From: Saccharopolyspora spinosa NRRL 18395
GTDB taxonomy: Bacteria; Actinomycetota; Actinomycetes; Mycobacteriales; Pseudonocardiaceae
Length of the DNA stretch: 64,000 nucleotides
Direction: 5' to 3'
Assembly: GCF_000194155.1 (NCBI RefSeq)
Contig: NZ_GL877880.1
Location: forward strand, 170,641 to 234,640
Below are positions 16,520 to 24,540 of this stretch, piece after piece (the first letter of the stretch is position 1; every line of letters begins with the position of its first letter). The position numbers were made by a program, and so were the translations under genes. The notes under the pieces were generated by a model that saw nothing but the letters and a program-made list of their open reading frames with translations, ran no database searches and was not told the origin of the DNA.

Positions 16520-16752
16520 CGGGTCGTTCACCGGGATGCAGCTGATCAACGGCGTTCTCGACGGACGCAAGGGCGCTTTCGCGATCGAGGAGCGCGGCTA
16601 ACTTCGGCGACGACGGGTCGATCCACGCCACGTTCGAGGTGGTGCCGGGTTCGGCCACCGGCGAGCTGGCCGGGCTGCGCGGCAAGGGCCGCTACACGGC
16701 CAGCAGCGGCGAGCCGCGGTGCCCTACACCTTCGAGTACGACCTGGGCTGAT
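16440..16752 (+). pseudogene. DUF3224 (lipocalin-like) gene remnant
   Basis: Three frame segments together read like a DUF3224 protein: VISEVEAGGLGDGSFTGMQL with INGVLDGRKGAFAIEE, then NFGDDGSIHATFEVVPGSATG with ELAGLRGKGRYTASSGEP, then CPYTFEYDLG and a stop. The GSxTGELAGLRGxGxY block near the C-terminus is the family hallmark. The N-terminal strand is lost and at least two frameshifts are present. It overlaps the 3' end of the GT87 gene. Confidence 0.55.
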
Positions 16753-16799
16753 GCGTGGGTGGCGGCGATTTCGGGCGCAATCGCCGCCACCCACGGACG

Positions 16800-18631
16800 T
16801 CAGAAGACGGACTCGTCGAGGTCCATCAGGGAGTTGTCCGCCGCCTCGACGATCTTGCGGCGACCGGTGAGCTCCGGCAGCACGTTCTTGGCGAAGAACC
16901 GGGCCGCCGCCACCTTGCCCCGGTAGAACGGCTGGTCCTTGGCCGACGCGCCCGCGTCCAGCGCAGCGAGGGCGACCTCGGCCTGCCGCAGCAGCAGCCA
17001 GCCGACCAGCTCAGCAGGAACGACACGGCGTGCTGGCCGACCTTGTAGATGTTCTCGACGTCCTCCTGCGAAGAGGTCAGGAACTCGATCAGCGTGCCGA
17101 GCATGCCCTGGGCGTCCTGCAGCGCGCGGGCCACCAGCGCGCGCTCCTCCTTGAGCCGCTCGTCGGCGCCCTCGGCCTCCAGCGTCGCCTGGATCTCCGC
17201 GGCGACGTGGCCGACGGCCGCGCCGTTGTTGCGGACGATCTTGCGGAAGAAGAAGTCCTGGGCCTGGATCGCGGTGGTGCCCTCGTACAGGCTGTCGATC
17301 TTGGAGTCCCGGATGTACTGCTCGATCGGGTAGTCCTGCAGGAAGCCGGAGCCGCCCAGGGTCTGCAGCGACAGGGTCAGCATCTCGTAGGCGCGCTCCG
17401 AACCGACGCCCTTGACGATGGGCAGCAGCAGGTCGTTGACCTGCTCGGCGGTGCTGAAGTCGGTGCCGTCCTGCTGGCCCTGCGCCACCTGGTCCTGGAA
17501 GCTCGCGGTGTACAGGTACACCGCGCGCAGCCCCTCCGCGTAGGCCTTCTGCAGCATCAGGATGCGGCGCACGTCCGGGTGGTGGGTGATGGTCACCCGC
17601 GGCGCGGCCTTGTCTGCTGCCTTGGTCAGATCGGCGCCCTGCACGCGCTCCTTGGCGTAGTCGAGCGCGTTGAGGTAGCCGGTGGAGAGGGTGCCGATGG
17701 CCTTGGTGCCGACCATCATCCGGGCGTACTCGATGACCTGGAACATCTGCGCGATGCCGTCGTGCACCTCGCCGAGCAGCCAGCCCTGGGCCGGGGTGCC
17801 GTGCTGGCCGAAGGTCAGCTCGCAGGTGGCCGAGGCGTTCAGGCCCATCTTGTGCTCGACGTTCGTGACGAAGGCACCGTTGCGCTCGCCGGGCTCACCG
17901 GTTTCGGGGTCGAAGTGGAACTTCGGCACCAGGAACAGGCTCAGGCCCTTGGTGCCGGGCTTGGACTCGATGCCGGGCCCCTCGGGGCGGGCCAGCACCA
18001 GGTGCATGATGTTCTCGGTCATGTCCTGGTCGGCGGAGGTGATGAACCGCTTCACGCCGTCCAGGTGCCAGGAGCCGTCCTCCTGTTTGATGGCCTTGGT
18101 GCGTCCGGCGCCGACGTCGGAGCCCGCGTCCGGCTCGGTGAGCACCATTGTGGAGCCCCAGTAGCGCTCGATCATCAACTGGGCCCAGCGGCGCTGCTCC
18201 TCGGTGCCGTTGCGCCAGAGGATCGTCGCGGAGCTAGGGCCCGACATGTACATGTAGATCGCCGGGTTCGCGCCGAGCATGAGTTCGGCGGCCGACCAGA
18301 TGACGCTGGGCGGGGTGCCGTAGCCACCGAGCTCGTCCGGCAGGCTCAGCCGCCACCACTCGCCGTCCACCACCTGCTGGTACGACTTCTTGAAGGCCTC
18401 GGGCAGGGTTACCGAGTGGGTGGCCGGGTCGAACTTGGCGGGGGTGCGGTCGCCTTCGACGAAGGAGTCGGCCAGCGGGCCGGTCGCCAGCTCGTTGAGC
18501 TCGGCGAGTACGCCCCGCACGGTGTCCTCGTCGGACTGCTCGAAGGCACCCTTGCCCAGGCGCTCCTGCACCTTGAAGACCTCGAAGAGGTTGAATTCGA
18601 GGTCGCGGACGTTGCTCTTGTAGTGGCCCAT
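16800..18631 (-). pseudogene. fadE5: Acyl-CoA dehydrogenase FadE5-like, frameshifted near the C-terminus
   Basis: Begins MGHYKSNVRDLEFNLFEVF and tracks mycobacterial FadE5 (611 residues, broad-chain acyl-CoA dehydrogenase of beta-oxidation) along its length. Motifs include STMVLTEPDAGSDVGAGRTKA, RFITSADQDMTENIMHLVLA, FVTNVEHKMGLNASATCELTF, LQTLGGSGFLQDYPIEQYIRD and SKIDSLYEGTTAIQAQDFF. At about 17010, after VGQHAVSFLLS, the frame shifts. The true C-terminus LVGWLLLRQAEVALAALDAG continues in another frame to DLDESVF and TGA 16800-16802. A few bases are missing relative to the family. The catalytic core is intact, but about 75 C-terminal residues would be replaced by a wrong frame. This may be true decay or a sequence error. 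Confidence 0.8.
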
Positions 18632-18680
18632 CGAAAGGCTCCCTCTTGCGCGCTTCTGCGGGGCGGGCCCGACTCGGCTC

Positions 18681-18718
18681 TTACTCGTCGGTAACAAAAG
18701 GATATTACCTGACAGTAA
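18681..18718. promoter_or_regulatory. Twin palindromic operator upstream of fadE5
   Basis: Two copies of TTAC-N6-GTAA: TTACTCGTCGGTAA (18681-18694) and TTACCTGACAGTAA (18705-18718), centres 24 bases apart, 50-87 bases before the fadE5 ATG. The size and symmetry suit a TetR-type repressor dimer pair. The regulator is not encoded next to it. Confidence 0.6.
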
Positions 18719-18797
18719 CTTCTGCCAAGGTGACATTTCCCGCGCCACCACCTACCCCGCTCGCGACCAGGTCGTTCACCGGGAAAATCCCGGCCCG

Positions 18798-19730
18798 CTA
18801 CGCCCCCAGAAGGCCGGCGAGGAATTCGGCGACGAGCCCGTCCCGGTCGATCTCGGTAGCTACGTCGATCAGTGGGACATTGTGCTCCGCGAACTCGCGG
18901 CGGTCCACTACGAGCATGCCCCGGGTCTGCTCGCCGCGGAGCTCCACCCGCACCGGCACCTCCTCGCAGCTCGCCAGGTCCGGACGCACCGCCAGCACCG
19001 CGGCACTCGGGTCGTGCAGCGGGCAGCCGGGCCGGGCGTGCCTGCCCCGGTAGAACTTCAGGTAGTGCCGGAGGATCGAGTGCGCGAACTCGGCCTTCGG
19101 GCCGGGCGCCGCCGCGATCCGGTGCACGTCGGACTCGTCGAGCCAGGTGCGCATCGTGACGTCCAGGCCGACCAGGGTCAGCGGCCAGCCCGCACCGAGC
19201 ACCAGCGCGGCGGCCTCCGGGTCGTGCCAGATGTTCGCCTCGGCGAACGGGCTGAAGTTGCCGGGCTCCCGCATCGTGCCGCCCATGACGACGACGTTCC
19301 GCACGAGCCCCGGCAGCCGGGGTTCGAGCAGCAGCGCCAGCGCCAGGTTCGTCAGCGGCCCGGTCGCGACGACGGTGCATTCGCCGGGCTGCTCCCGGGC
19401 GATCCGCACAAGCTGCTCGGCGGCCGACACCGGCTCCGGGTGCAGCCCGGGCACCGGTCGCGCCTGCCCACCGAGGCCGTCCTCGCCGTGCACGAGCGCG
19501 GAGATGTCCAACGGCTGGGCCAGCGGGCGTTGCGCGCCGACCGCCACCGGGATGTCACGCCGACCAGCGACGTCGAGCACCTGCAGGGCGTTGGCGGCGG
19601 CAGCGTCCGACGGCGCGTTGCCGTGCACCGTGCCGACCGCGACGAGTTCGACGTCCGCCCGGCCCAGGAGGAACAGCGTCGCGAGCGCGTCATCGATCCC
19701 GTAGTCGCCGTCGCAAATGATCCTGACCAT
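18798..19730 (-). CDS. Nucleoside hydrolase (inosine-uridine preferring type)
   Basis: 310 residues. The N-terminal calcium-binding motif ICDGDYGIDDALATLFLL is the DxDxGxDDA hallmark. HGEDGLGG follows, then TVVATGPLTNLALAL, VRNVVVMGGTM, GNFSPFAEANIWHDPEAAAL and LDVTMRTWL, and HDPSAAVLAVRPDL carries the C-terminal catalytic His/Asp. It cleaves the N-glycosidic bond of ribonucleosides in salvage. ATG 19730 follows GAGGTGG at 6 bases. The longer upstream frame lacks similarity. It is divergent from the TipA-like regulator. Confidence 0.9.
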   Translation of the reverse strand: MVRIICDGDYGIDDALATLFLLGRADVELVAVGTVHGNAPSDAAAANALQVLDVAGRRDIPVAVGAQRPLAQPLDISALVHGEDGLGGQARPVPGLHPEPVSAAEQLVRIAREQPGECTVVATGPLTNLALALLLEPRLPGLVRNVVVMGGTMREPGNFSPFAEANIWHDPEAAALVLGAGWPLTLVGLDVTMRTWLDESDVHRIAAAPGPKAEFAHSILRHYLKFYRGRHARPGCPLHDPSAAVLAVRPDLASCEEVPVRVELRGEQTRGMLVVDRREFAEHNVPLIDVATEIDRDGLVAEFLAGLLGA

Positions 19731-19961
19731 TCGCCACCTCGTTCCGAACGCCGTACGACAACCGTTATCCGCACAATCAGATCTAGCTCTAACAGCTGTT
19801 TCAACAAAAGGCTGGCTGGTCTGCGCGGCGTTCGCCGGGCTCGGCATCGGCTACAACGGCCGGGTCGTGACCACGCTCAGCGGCCTCGGCGTAATGCTCT
19901 CGCCGAAGGAGAGCCCAGGGCACTGCCCACCGCTGTTGCCATGCTCACCGAGGAATTCCGG

Positions 19962-19988
19962 TTGACCCTCACGTGGCGTGAGGCCGCA
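19962..19988 (+). promoter_or_regulatory. TipA/MerR-type promoter-operator
   Basis: A -35 TTGACC (19962-19967) is followed by a perfect palindrome CCTCACG-TGG-CGTGAGG (19967-19983) lying in a long spacer. This is the layout of MerR-activated promoters and close to the Streptomyces tipA operator as I recall it. It ends about 30 bases before the regulator's ATG, so autoregulation is likely. Confidence 0.6.
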
Positions 19989-20014
19989 AGCTCGGTTCCG
20001 AGGAGGTGAGGGCC

Positions 20015-20770
20015 ATGAGCTACTCGGTCGGTGAAGCCGCCCGGCTCGCCGGGGTGACGGTGCGGACGCTGCACCACTACGACGAGGTGGGACTGCTGAC
20101 CCCGAGCGGTCGGACGGCGGCGGGCTACCGCAACTACTCCGACGCGGACCTGGACCGGCTGCGCCGGATCCTGTTATACCGGGAGCTGGACCTCGGCCTC
20201 GACGACATCGCGAGCATCCTCGCCGACGGTGACGCCAACGCGCACCTGAAGCGGCAGCACGAACTGCTGCTGACCCGCATCGAGCGGTTGCAGCGGATGG
20301 TCGCGGCGGTGGAAAGCGAGCTGGAGGCGAACACGATGGGCATCGACCTGACGCAGGAGGAGAAGTTCGAGCTGTTCGGGGACTTCGACCCGGACGACTA
20401 CGTCGCGGAGGCCGAGCAGCGTTGGGGCAGCACCGACGCGTACCGGCAGTCCCAGCAGAAGATGTCCTCGTTCACCAAGGAGGACTGGAAGCGATTCATG
20501 GCCTCACAGGAGGACATCGGCCGCCGCCTGGCCGAGGCGATGCGGGCCGGATGCGCCCCGGACGGCGAGCAGGCGATGGACCTCGCCGAGGAGCACCGCC
20601 AGCACATCACGCGCTGGTGCTACGACTGCACCTACGAGATCCACCGCGGTCTCGGCGAGATGTACGTGGCGGACGAACGCTTCGCGGCGAACTACGAGAA
20701 GCTGCTGCCCGGCCTCGCCGAGTACATCCGGACGGCGATCAACGCCAACGCCACCAGGGCTGGGGCGTAA
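20015..20770 (+). CDS. MerR-family regulator, TipAL-like with TipAS domain
   Basis: 251 residues. MerR winged helix at 1-70 (YSVGEAARLAGVTVRTLHHY with DEVGLLTPSGRTAAGYRNYS), a coiled coil at about 75-115 (LKRQHELLLTRIERLQRMVA), then a TipAS drug-recognition domain at 120-250: EKFELFGDFDPDDYVAEAEQ, RWGSTDAYRQSQQ, HRQHITRWCYDCTYEIHRGL and YVADERFAANYEKL. TipAL proteins bind thiopeptides covalently through a Cys and then activate transcription; Cys residues are present in WCYDCTYE. ATG 20015 follows AGGAGGTGAG at good spacing. It is probably autoregulated from the palindrome upstream. Confidence 0.88.
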   Translation: MSYSVGEAARLAGVTVRTLHHYDEVGLLTPSGRTAAGYRNYSDADLDRLRRILLYRELDLGLDDIASILADGDANAHLKRQHELLLTRIERLQRMVAAVESELEANTMGIDLTQEEKFELFGDFDPDDYVAEAEQRWGSTDAYRQSQQKMSSFTKEDWKRFMASQEDIGRRLAEAMRAGCAPDGEQAMDLAEEHRQHITRWCYDCTYEIHRGLGEMYVADERFAANYEKLLPGLAEYIRTAINANATRAGA

Positions 20771-20774
20771 CGAC

Positions 20775-20816
20775 TCGTGGGTGCGAACCCGGTGCGCACC
20801 GGGTTCGCACCCACGA
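20775..20816. terminator. 42-bp perfect palindrome after the TipA-like gene
   Basis: The 21-base arm TCGTGGGTGCGAACCCGGTG(C) is followed by its exact reverse complement, with no loop. It starts 5 bases past the stop. The right arm plus CACCTGG is then repeated directly (20802-20823 and 20822-20843), a slip-like duplication. Confidence 0.65.
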
Positions 20817-20896
20817 CACCTGGTTCGCACCCACGACACCTGGCTCGCGGCCGCGACCCGGCGGGGTAACGTGCTTCACCCGAGATGGGAGGGGTC

Positions 20897-21334
20897 ATGG
20901 CATTCCCGGTGGAGCTGCAACCGCGGCGCAAGCCCCGGGCCGGCGCCGCGTGGGACGTTCTCGCGGTGGTCGCCGTAGGTGGCACGCTGGGGGCGCTGCT
21001 GCGCTACGGCGCATCTCTGGCGTGGCCGGGACCGTGGTCGACGCTGCTGGTCAACGTGGTCGGTTGCGTGGCCATCGGGGTGCTGATGCACGTGATCACC
21101 GAGCTCGTGGTCGCGCACCGGCTGGTCCGGCCGTTCCTCGGCGTGGGCGTACTGGGCGGGTTCACCACCTTCTCGACCTACGTCGCCGACGCGGTGCACC
21201 TGGTGTTCGACCGCCAGCCCGCGCTCGCCCTCGCTTACCTGGTAGCAACCGTCGTGTGCTGCTTACTCGCGGTCCTGGTCGGGGTTCTCGCGGCACGCTC
21301 GGCGGCGCGCCTGGCCCGGCGAGGTGATCGGTGA
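20897..21334 (+). CDS. crcB: Fluoride channel subunit CrcB/FluC, first copy
   Basis: 145 residues, four hydrophobic helices. Family motifs: VGGTLGALLRYGASL, LLVNVVGCVAIGVLM (the pore Asn) and GVLGGFTTFSTYVADA (the TTFST phenylalanine box and sodium-site break). It exports fluoride passively across the membrane as a dimer. The N-terminal 25 residues are longer than usual and basic. ATG 20897 was chosen over 20885 because GGGAGGGG precedes it. Its TGA overlaps the next ATG. No fluoride riboswitch was found upstream. Confidence 0.9.
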   Translation: MAFPVELQPRRKPRAGAAWDVLAVVAVGGTLGALLRYGASLAWPGPWSTLLVNVVGCVAIGVLMHVITELVVAHRLVRPFLGVGVLGGFTTFSTYVADAVHLVFDRQPALALAYLVATVVCCLLAVLVGVLAARSAARLARRGDR

Positions 21335-21675
21335 TGCGGCTGAACGGCCAGGCGTACCGGCTCACCGCGATCGTCGGCGAGACCGCCACCTACCAGCACA
21401 AACCGCTGTACCACGAGATCGTGCTGCGGGCCCGGCGCGCCGGTTTGGCGGGCGCTTCGGTGTTCCGCGGCGTCGAGGGTTTCGGCGCGTCCTCCGCGAT
21501 CCACACCGCTCGGCTGCTGTCGCTGAGCGAGGACCTGCCGGTGGCGGTGGTGATCGTCGACGACGAGCAGCGGCTGCGGGACTTCCTACCGGAGCTCGAC
21601 GAACTGGTCACCAAGGGCTTGGTACTGCTCGACGAGGTCGAAGTGATCCGCTACGTCGGGCAGGAGCCGCGGTGA
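21334..21675 (+). CDS. DUF190 family (PII-like) protein of the crcB operon
   Basis: 113 residues. Typical DUF190 order: RLTAIVGETATYQHKPLYHEIV, RARRAGLAGASVFRGVEGFG, SAIHTARLLSLSEDLPVAVV, IVDDEQRLRDFLPELDEL and GLVLLDEVEVIRY. The fold resembles PII signal proteins. DUF190 genes are regularly found with crcB and are presumed to modulate or sense in fluoride resistance; no activity is proven. It is coupled on both sides: ATG in the TGA of crcB 1, and its TGA overlaps the GTG of crcB 2. Confidence 0.88.
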   Translation: MRLNGQAYRLTAIVGETATYQHKPLYHEIVLRARRAGLAGASVFRGVEGFGASSAIHTARLLSLSEDLPVAVVIVDDEQRLRDFLPELDELVTKGLVLLDEVEVIRYVGQEPR

Positions 21676-22046
21676 CAATCGTCTTGGTCGCGGTCGGCGG
21701 GGCGCTGGGTGCGTGCATGCGGTTCCTCACCGACCGCTGGGTGCAGGCGCGGCACGACACCGGGTTTCCGTGGGGCACGGTGGTGGTCAACTCGATCGGC
21801 TCGCTGATCCTCGGGTTCATCACCGGCGCCGCGCTGTTCGGCGTACCCATGCCGGTGGTCCAGTCGCTGGTCGGCGTCGGGTTCTGCGGCGCGCTCACCA
21901 CTTTCAGCACGTTCAGCTACGAAACCGTTCGCCTGCTGCTCGACGGCGCGCGGCTGTTCGCGGTGCTCAACGTCGTCGGCACGGTGCTCGCCGGGATCGG
22001 TTCGGGCGTGGTCGGCGTGGTGCTGGCCGCCTCGATCTGGGCCTGA
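21672..22046 (+). CDS. crcB: Fluoride channel subunit CrcB/FluC, second copy
   Basis: 124 residues with four helices. Motifs: VGGALGACMRFLTDRW, GTVVVNSIGSLILGFITG and GFCGALTTFSTFSYETVRLL. GTG 21672 overlaps the DUF190 stop (GTGA). Two sequence-distinct copies in one operon fit the known Gram-positive pattern, where two fixed-orientation subunits may pair as a heterodimer instead of one dual-topology homodimer. Confidence 0.9.
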   Translation: MTIVLVAVGGALGACMRFLTDRWVQARHDTGFPWGTVVVNSIGSLILGFITGAALFGVPMPVVQSLVGVGFCGALTTFSTFSYETVRLLLDGARLFAVLNVVGTVLAGIGSGVVGVVLAASIWA

Positions 22047-22115
22047 GAAGTCGCGCTGCCCGACCGCCCGGGCGGCGGGAGAATCGAGGCGGAACGGGCA
22101 CGAGGAGGGGATCCG

Positions 22116-22454
22116 ATGAGTGACACCACGATCATCAAAGTGGACGGCGCGCACTCGCCGCGCGGTTCCCTCGGGCAGTACTACCTCGCCGAAGGAGTCG
22201 GCCTGGCGATGCGGCTGTGGCGCGAGGAGCCGCCGGGAATCGACAAGCAGACGGCGGCTCGGGACTACGAGACAGCCGGATACGTGATCAGCGGCCGCGC
22301 GGAGCTGCACAGCGAAGGCCAGACGGTGCTGCTCGAACCGGGCGATTCGTGGGTGATCCCCAAGGGCGCCGAGCACCGCTACAAGATCCTGGAAACGTTC
22401 ACGGCCGTCGAGGCCACGCACCCGCCGGCCCAGGTCCACGGCCGCGACGAATGA
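22116..22454 (+). CDS. Small cupin-domain protein
   Basis: 112 residues forming one cupin barrel: GLAMRLWREEPPG, ETAGYVISGRAELHSEGQTV, LLEPGDSWVIPKGAEHRYKI. The first metal motif is degenerate (no HxH) and the second retains PxGxxHRY, so metal binding is uncertain. AGGAGGGG precedes the ATG. It ends 6 bases before the MBL/rhodanese gene and is surely co-transcribed, suggesting a linked sulfur or redox role; this is inference. Confidence 0.75.
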   Translation: MSDTTIIKVDGAHSPRGSLGQYYLAEGVGLAMRLWREEPPGIDKQTAARDYETAGYVISGRAELHSEGQTVLLEPGDSWVIPKGAEHRYKILETFTAVEATHPPAQVHGRDE

Positions 22455-22460
22455 CCGGTC

Positions 22461-23816
22461 ATGGTCGCGGTCGAAGTCGTCGAGACCTCGTCGCTTGGCG
22501 ACCGCAGCTACCTGGTCACCGACGGCGCGGTGGCGGCCGTCGTGGATCCGCAGCGCGACGTCGACCGGGTGCTCGCGCTCGCCGGTCACCATGACGTCAG
22601 CATCACCCACGTGCTGGAGACGCACATCCACAACGACTACATCTCCGGCGGCGTGGAGCTGTGCCGGCTGACCGGCGCGCAGTACGGGGTGGCCGCGGCG
22701 GATGTGGTGTCGTTCGCGCGGCGTCCGCTGGCCGAGGGCGACGTGGTGGCGGTGTCGCCGGGGCTTCGGTTGCGCGTGCTGGCGACGCCCGGCCACACCT
22801 TCCACCACCTGTCCTACGTGCTCGAAGATCCCGACGGCGCGGTCGGCGTGTTCACCGGCGGATCGCTGCTGTTCGGTTCGACCGGGCGCACCGACCTGCT
22901 CGGCCAGCAGCACAGCGAGGAGCTCGCCCGGCATCAGCACGCGTCGGTCCGCAAGCTCGCCGATGTGCTGCCGGACGGCGCGGCGATCTGGCCGACGCAC
23001 GGCTTCGGCAGCTACTGCTCGACCGGTGGCGTGTCCGGCAGCTCCGCGACCGTCGGCCAGCAGAAGAAGGTCAACGCCGCGTTCCGGCTCGGCGAGGACG
23101 AATTCGTCGAGCACACCCTCTTCGCGTTGGACGCGTTCCCGGCCTACTACGCACAGATGGGTCCGCGAAACTTGGCCGGGCCGGAGCCGGTCGACCTGCG
23201 GGGACCGGCCCGGGTCCGGCCGGCGGAGCTGGCCCGGCGGTTGCGCGTCGGGGACTGGGTGGTCGACCTTCGGTCCCGCCAGGCGTTCTCGCAGGCCCAC
23301 CTCGCGGGCACGATCAGCCTCGGTCTGGACGGCCCGCTGGCCACCTGGCTCGGCTGGCTGATCGAGTGGGGCTCCCCGCTGACGCTGATCGGCGAGGCAC
23401 CGGAGCAGGTGGCGGCGGCGCAGCGCGAGCTGGCGCGCATCGGGGTCGACCGCCCGACGGCTGCGGTCGGTCGCCCGCAGGAACTCGCCATTGACGTGAA
23501 CCTGGTGCGCCGCTTGCCGTCCGCGACGTTCGGCGACCTCGCCGAAGTGGGCCCGGGAACCGTCGTGCTGGACGTGCGGATGCGCAGCGAATGGCGGGCC
23601 TGCCACCTGAAGAACGCCGTGCACATCCCGCTCTTCGAGCTGCGGTACCGGACCCACGAGCTGCCCGACGGGGTGGTGTGGGTGCACTGCAGCGCCGGGT
23701 ACCGCGCGGCCGCGGCTGCCTCGCTGCTGGCGCGGGAGGGCCGCGAAGTCGTGTTCGTCGACGAGGAGTTCGCCGCCGCGCACCGGGCCGGGCTGCCGCT
23801 GGTTTCCGACCGTTGA
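22461..23816 (+). CDS. MBL-fold persulfide dioxygenase-like hydrolase fused to two rhodanese domains
   Basis: 451 residues. Metallo-beta-lactamase domain (1-240) with THIHNDYISGGVEL (THxHxD, Asn in place of the second loop residue as in ETHE1-like proteins), ATPGHTFHHLSYVLED, FTGGSLLFGSTGRTDL and PTHGFGSYCS. Rhodanese domain 1 (about 265-345) lacks the catalytic Cys. Domain 2 (about 360-450) has VHCSAGYRAAAAASLL with the active Cys. Such fusions oxidise glutathione-type or mycothiol-type persulfides and move sulfane sulfur. Cytosolic. It is preceded closely by the cupin gene. Confidence 0.85.
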   Translation: MVAVEVVETSSLGDRSYLVTDGAVAAVVDPQRDVDRVLALAGHHDVSITHVLETHIHNDYISGGVELCRLTGAQYGVAAADVVSFARRPLAEGDVVAVSPGLRLRVLATPGHTFHHLSYVLEDPDGAVGVFTGGSLLFGSTGRTDLLGQQHSEELARHQHASVRKLADVLPDGAAIWPTHGFGSYCSTGGVSGSSATVGQQKKVNAAFRLGEDEFVEHTLFALDAFPAYYAQMGPRNLAGPEPVDLRGPARVRPAELARRLRVGDWVVDLRSRQAFSQAHLAGTISLGLDGPLATWLGWLIEWGSPLTLIGEAPEQVAAAQRELARIGVDRPTAAVGRPQELAIDVNLVRRLPSATFGDLAEVGPGTVVLDVRMRSEWRACHLKNAVHIPLFELRYRTHELPDGVVWVHCSAGYRAAAAASLLAREGREVVFVDEEFAAAHRAGLPLVSDR

Positions 23817-23874
23817 GCCGGAAACGGGCCACCATGTGGGAAAACACCTTGCCCGGCGGAAGTATCGTCGAAGC

Positions 23875-24504
23875 ATGTCGTTGACGCTGCTGGGTTTCCT
23901 GACCGTGCTGGTCCTCACCTACGTCGTTCCCGGTCCGGATTTCGCGGTGGTGCTCCGCAATGCGACCCGCAGCACGAAAGCCGGGTACCTGGCGTCGGCC
24001 GGGGTGTTGAGCGGGCTGTGCGTGCACATCACCGCCGCAGCGCTCGGGTTGTCCGCGCTGCTGGCGCAGTCCGCGGTTGCGTTCATGGTGGTGAAGGTCA
24101 TCGGCGCGGGCTACCTGGTGTTCCTCGGTGTCCAGGCGCTTTGGGCGTCGCGGCACAAGACCGTCACCGAGGCTCCCGCCGAGCCCGCCCGGACGTCCCG
24201 GTTGGCGTTCGTGCAGGGCTTCCTGAGCAACGTCTCGAACCCGAAGGCCGTGCTGTTCTTCGTCAGCCTCATGCCGCAGTTCATCGACCGCACGGCCCCG
24301 TTGCTGCCGCAGACCCTGCTGCTCGGTCTGCTCACCCTCGGATTCGGGGTGGTGTGGTGGCCGCTGCTGGTCAGCGTCGCCAACCGGATTCGCGGGGTCT
24401 TCGCGAGGCCGCGCGTGCGGCGGGTCCTGGACCGCGTGACCGGTGTGGTCTTCATCGGCCTGGGCGTCCGCCTGCTCCGCACCCCCATCGCCGCGGCCAC
24501 CTGA
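23875..24504 (+). CDS. LysE/RhtB family amino-acid exporter
   Basis: 209 residues, six predicted helices. The N-terminal LTVLVLTYVVPGPDFAVVLR carries the PGPD signature. GYLASAGVLSGLCVHITAAA, KVIGAGYLVFLGVQALW, FVQGFLSNVSNPKAVLFFVS (NPKxxLFF) and LMPQFI are all typical. It exports amino acids or similar small molecules; the substrate is not predictable. ATG 23875 gives the family start (MSLTLLGFL). An upstream ATG adds a basic stub that I do not believe. Confidence 0.88.
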   Translation: MSLTLLGFLTVLVLTYVVPGPDFAVVLRNATRSTKAGYLASAGVLSGLCVHITAAALGLSALLAQSAVAFMVVKVIGAGYLVFLGVQALWASRHKTVTEAPAEPARTSRLAFVQGFLSNVSNPKAVLFFVSLMPQFIDRTAPLLPQTLLLGLLTLGFGVVWWPLLVSVANRIRGVFARPRVRRVLDRVTGVVFIGLGVRLLRTPIAAAT

Positions 24505-24540
24505 CGTGATCGGCGAGACCACCAGCCGGGCCCGCAGGGC

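Noticed and set aside
14129..16570. Long minus-strand frames opposite nfo and the GT87 gene (up to 499 codons)
   Set aside because: Arg/Pro/His-rich composition with no motifs; they mirror the codon bias of real plus-strand genes in GC-rich DNA.
20802..20843. Direct repeat GGTTCGCACCCACGACACCT as a mini CRISPR
   Set aside because: Only two copies, overlapping with a palindrome and without a spacer.
20840..20896. Fluoride riboswitch before crcB
   Set aside because: GAGATGGGAGGGGTC resembles part of the motif, but the paired stems and the conserved GATGGTGTTCGCC-type core are missing.
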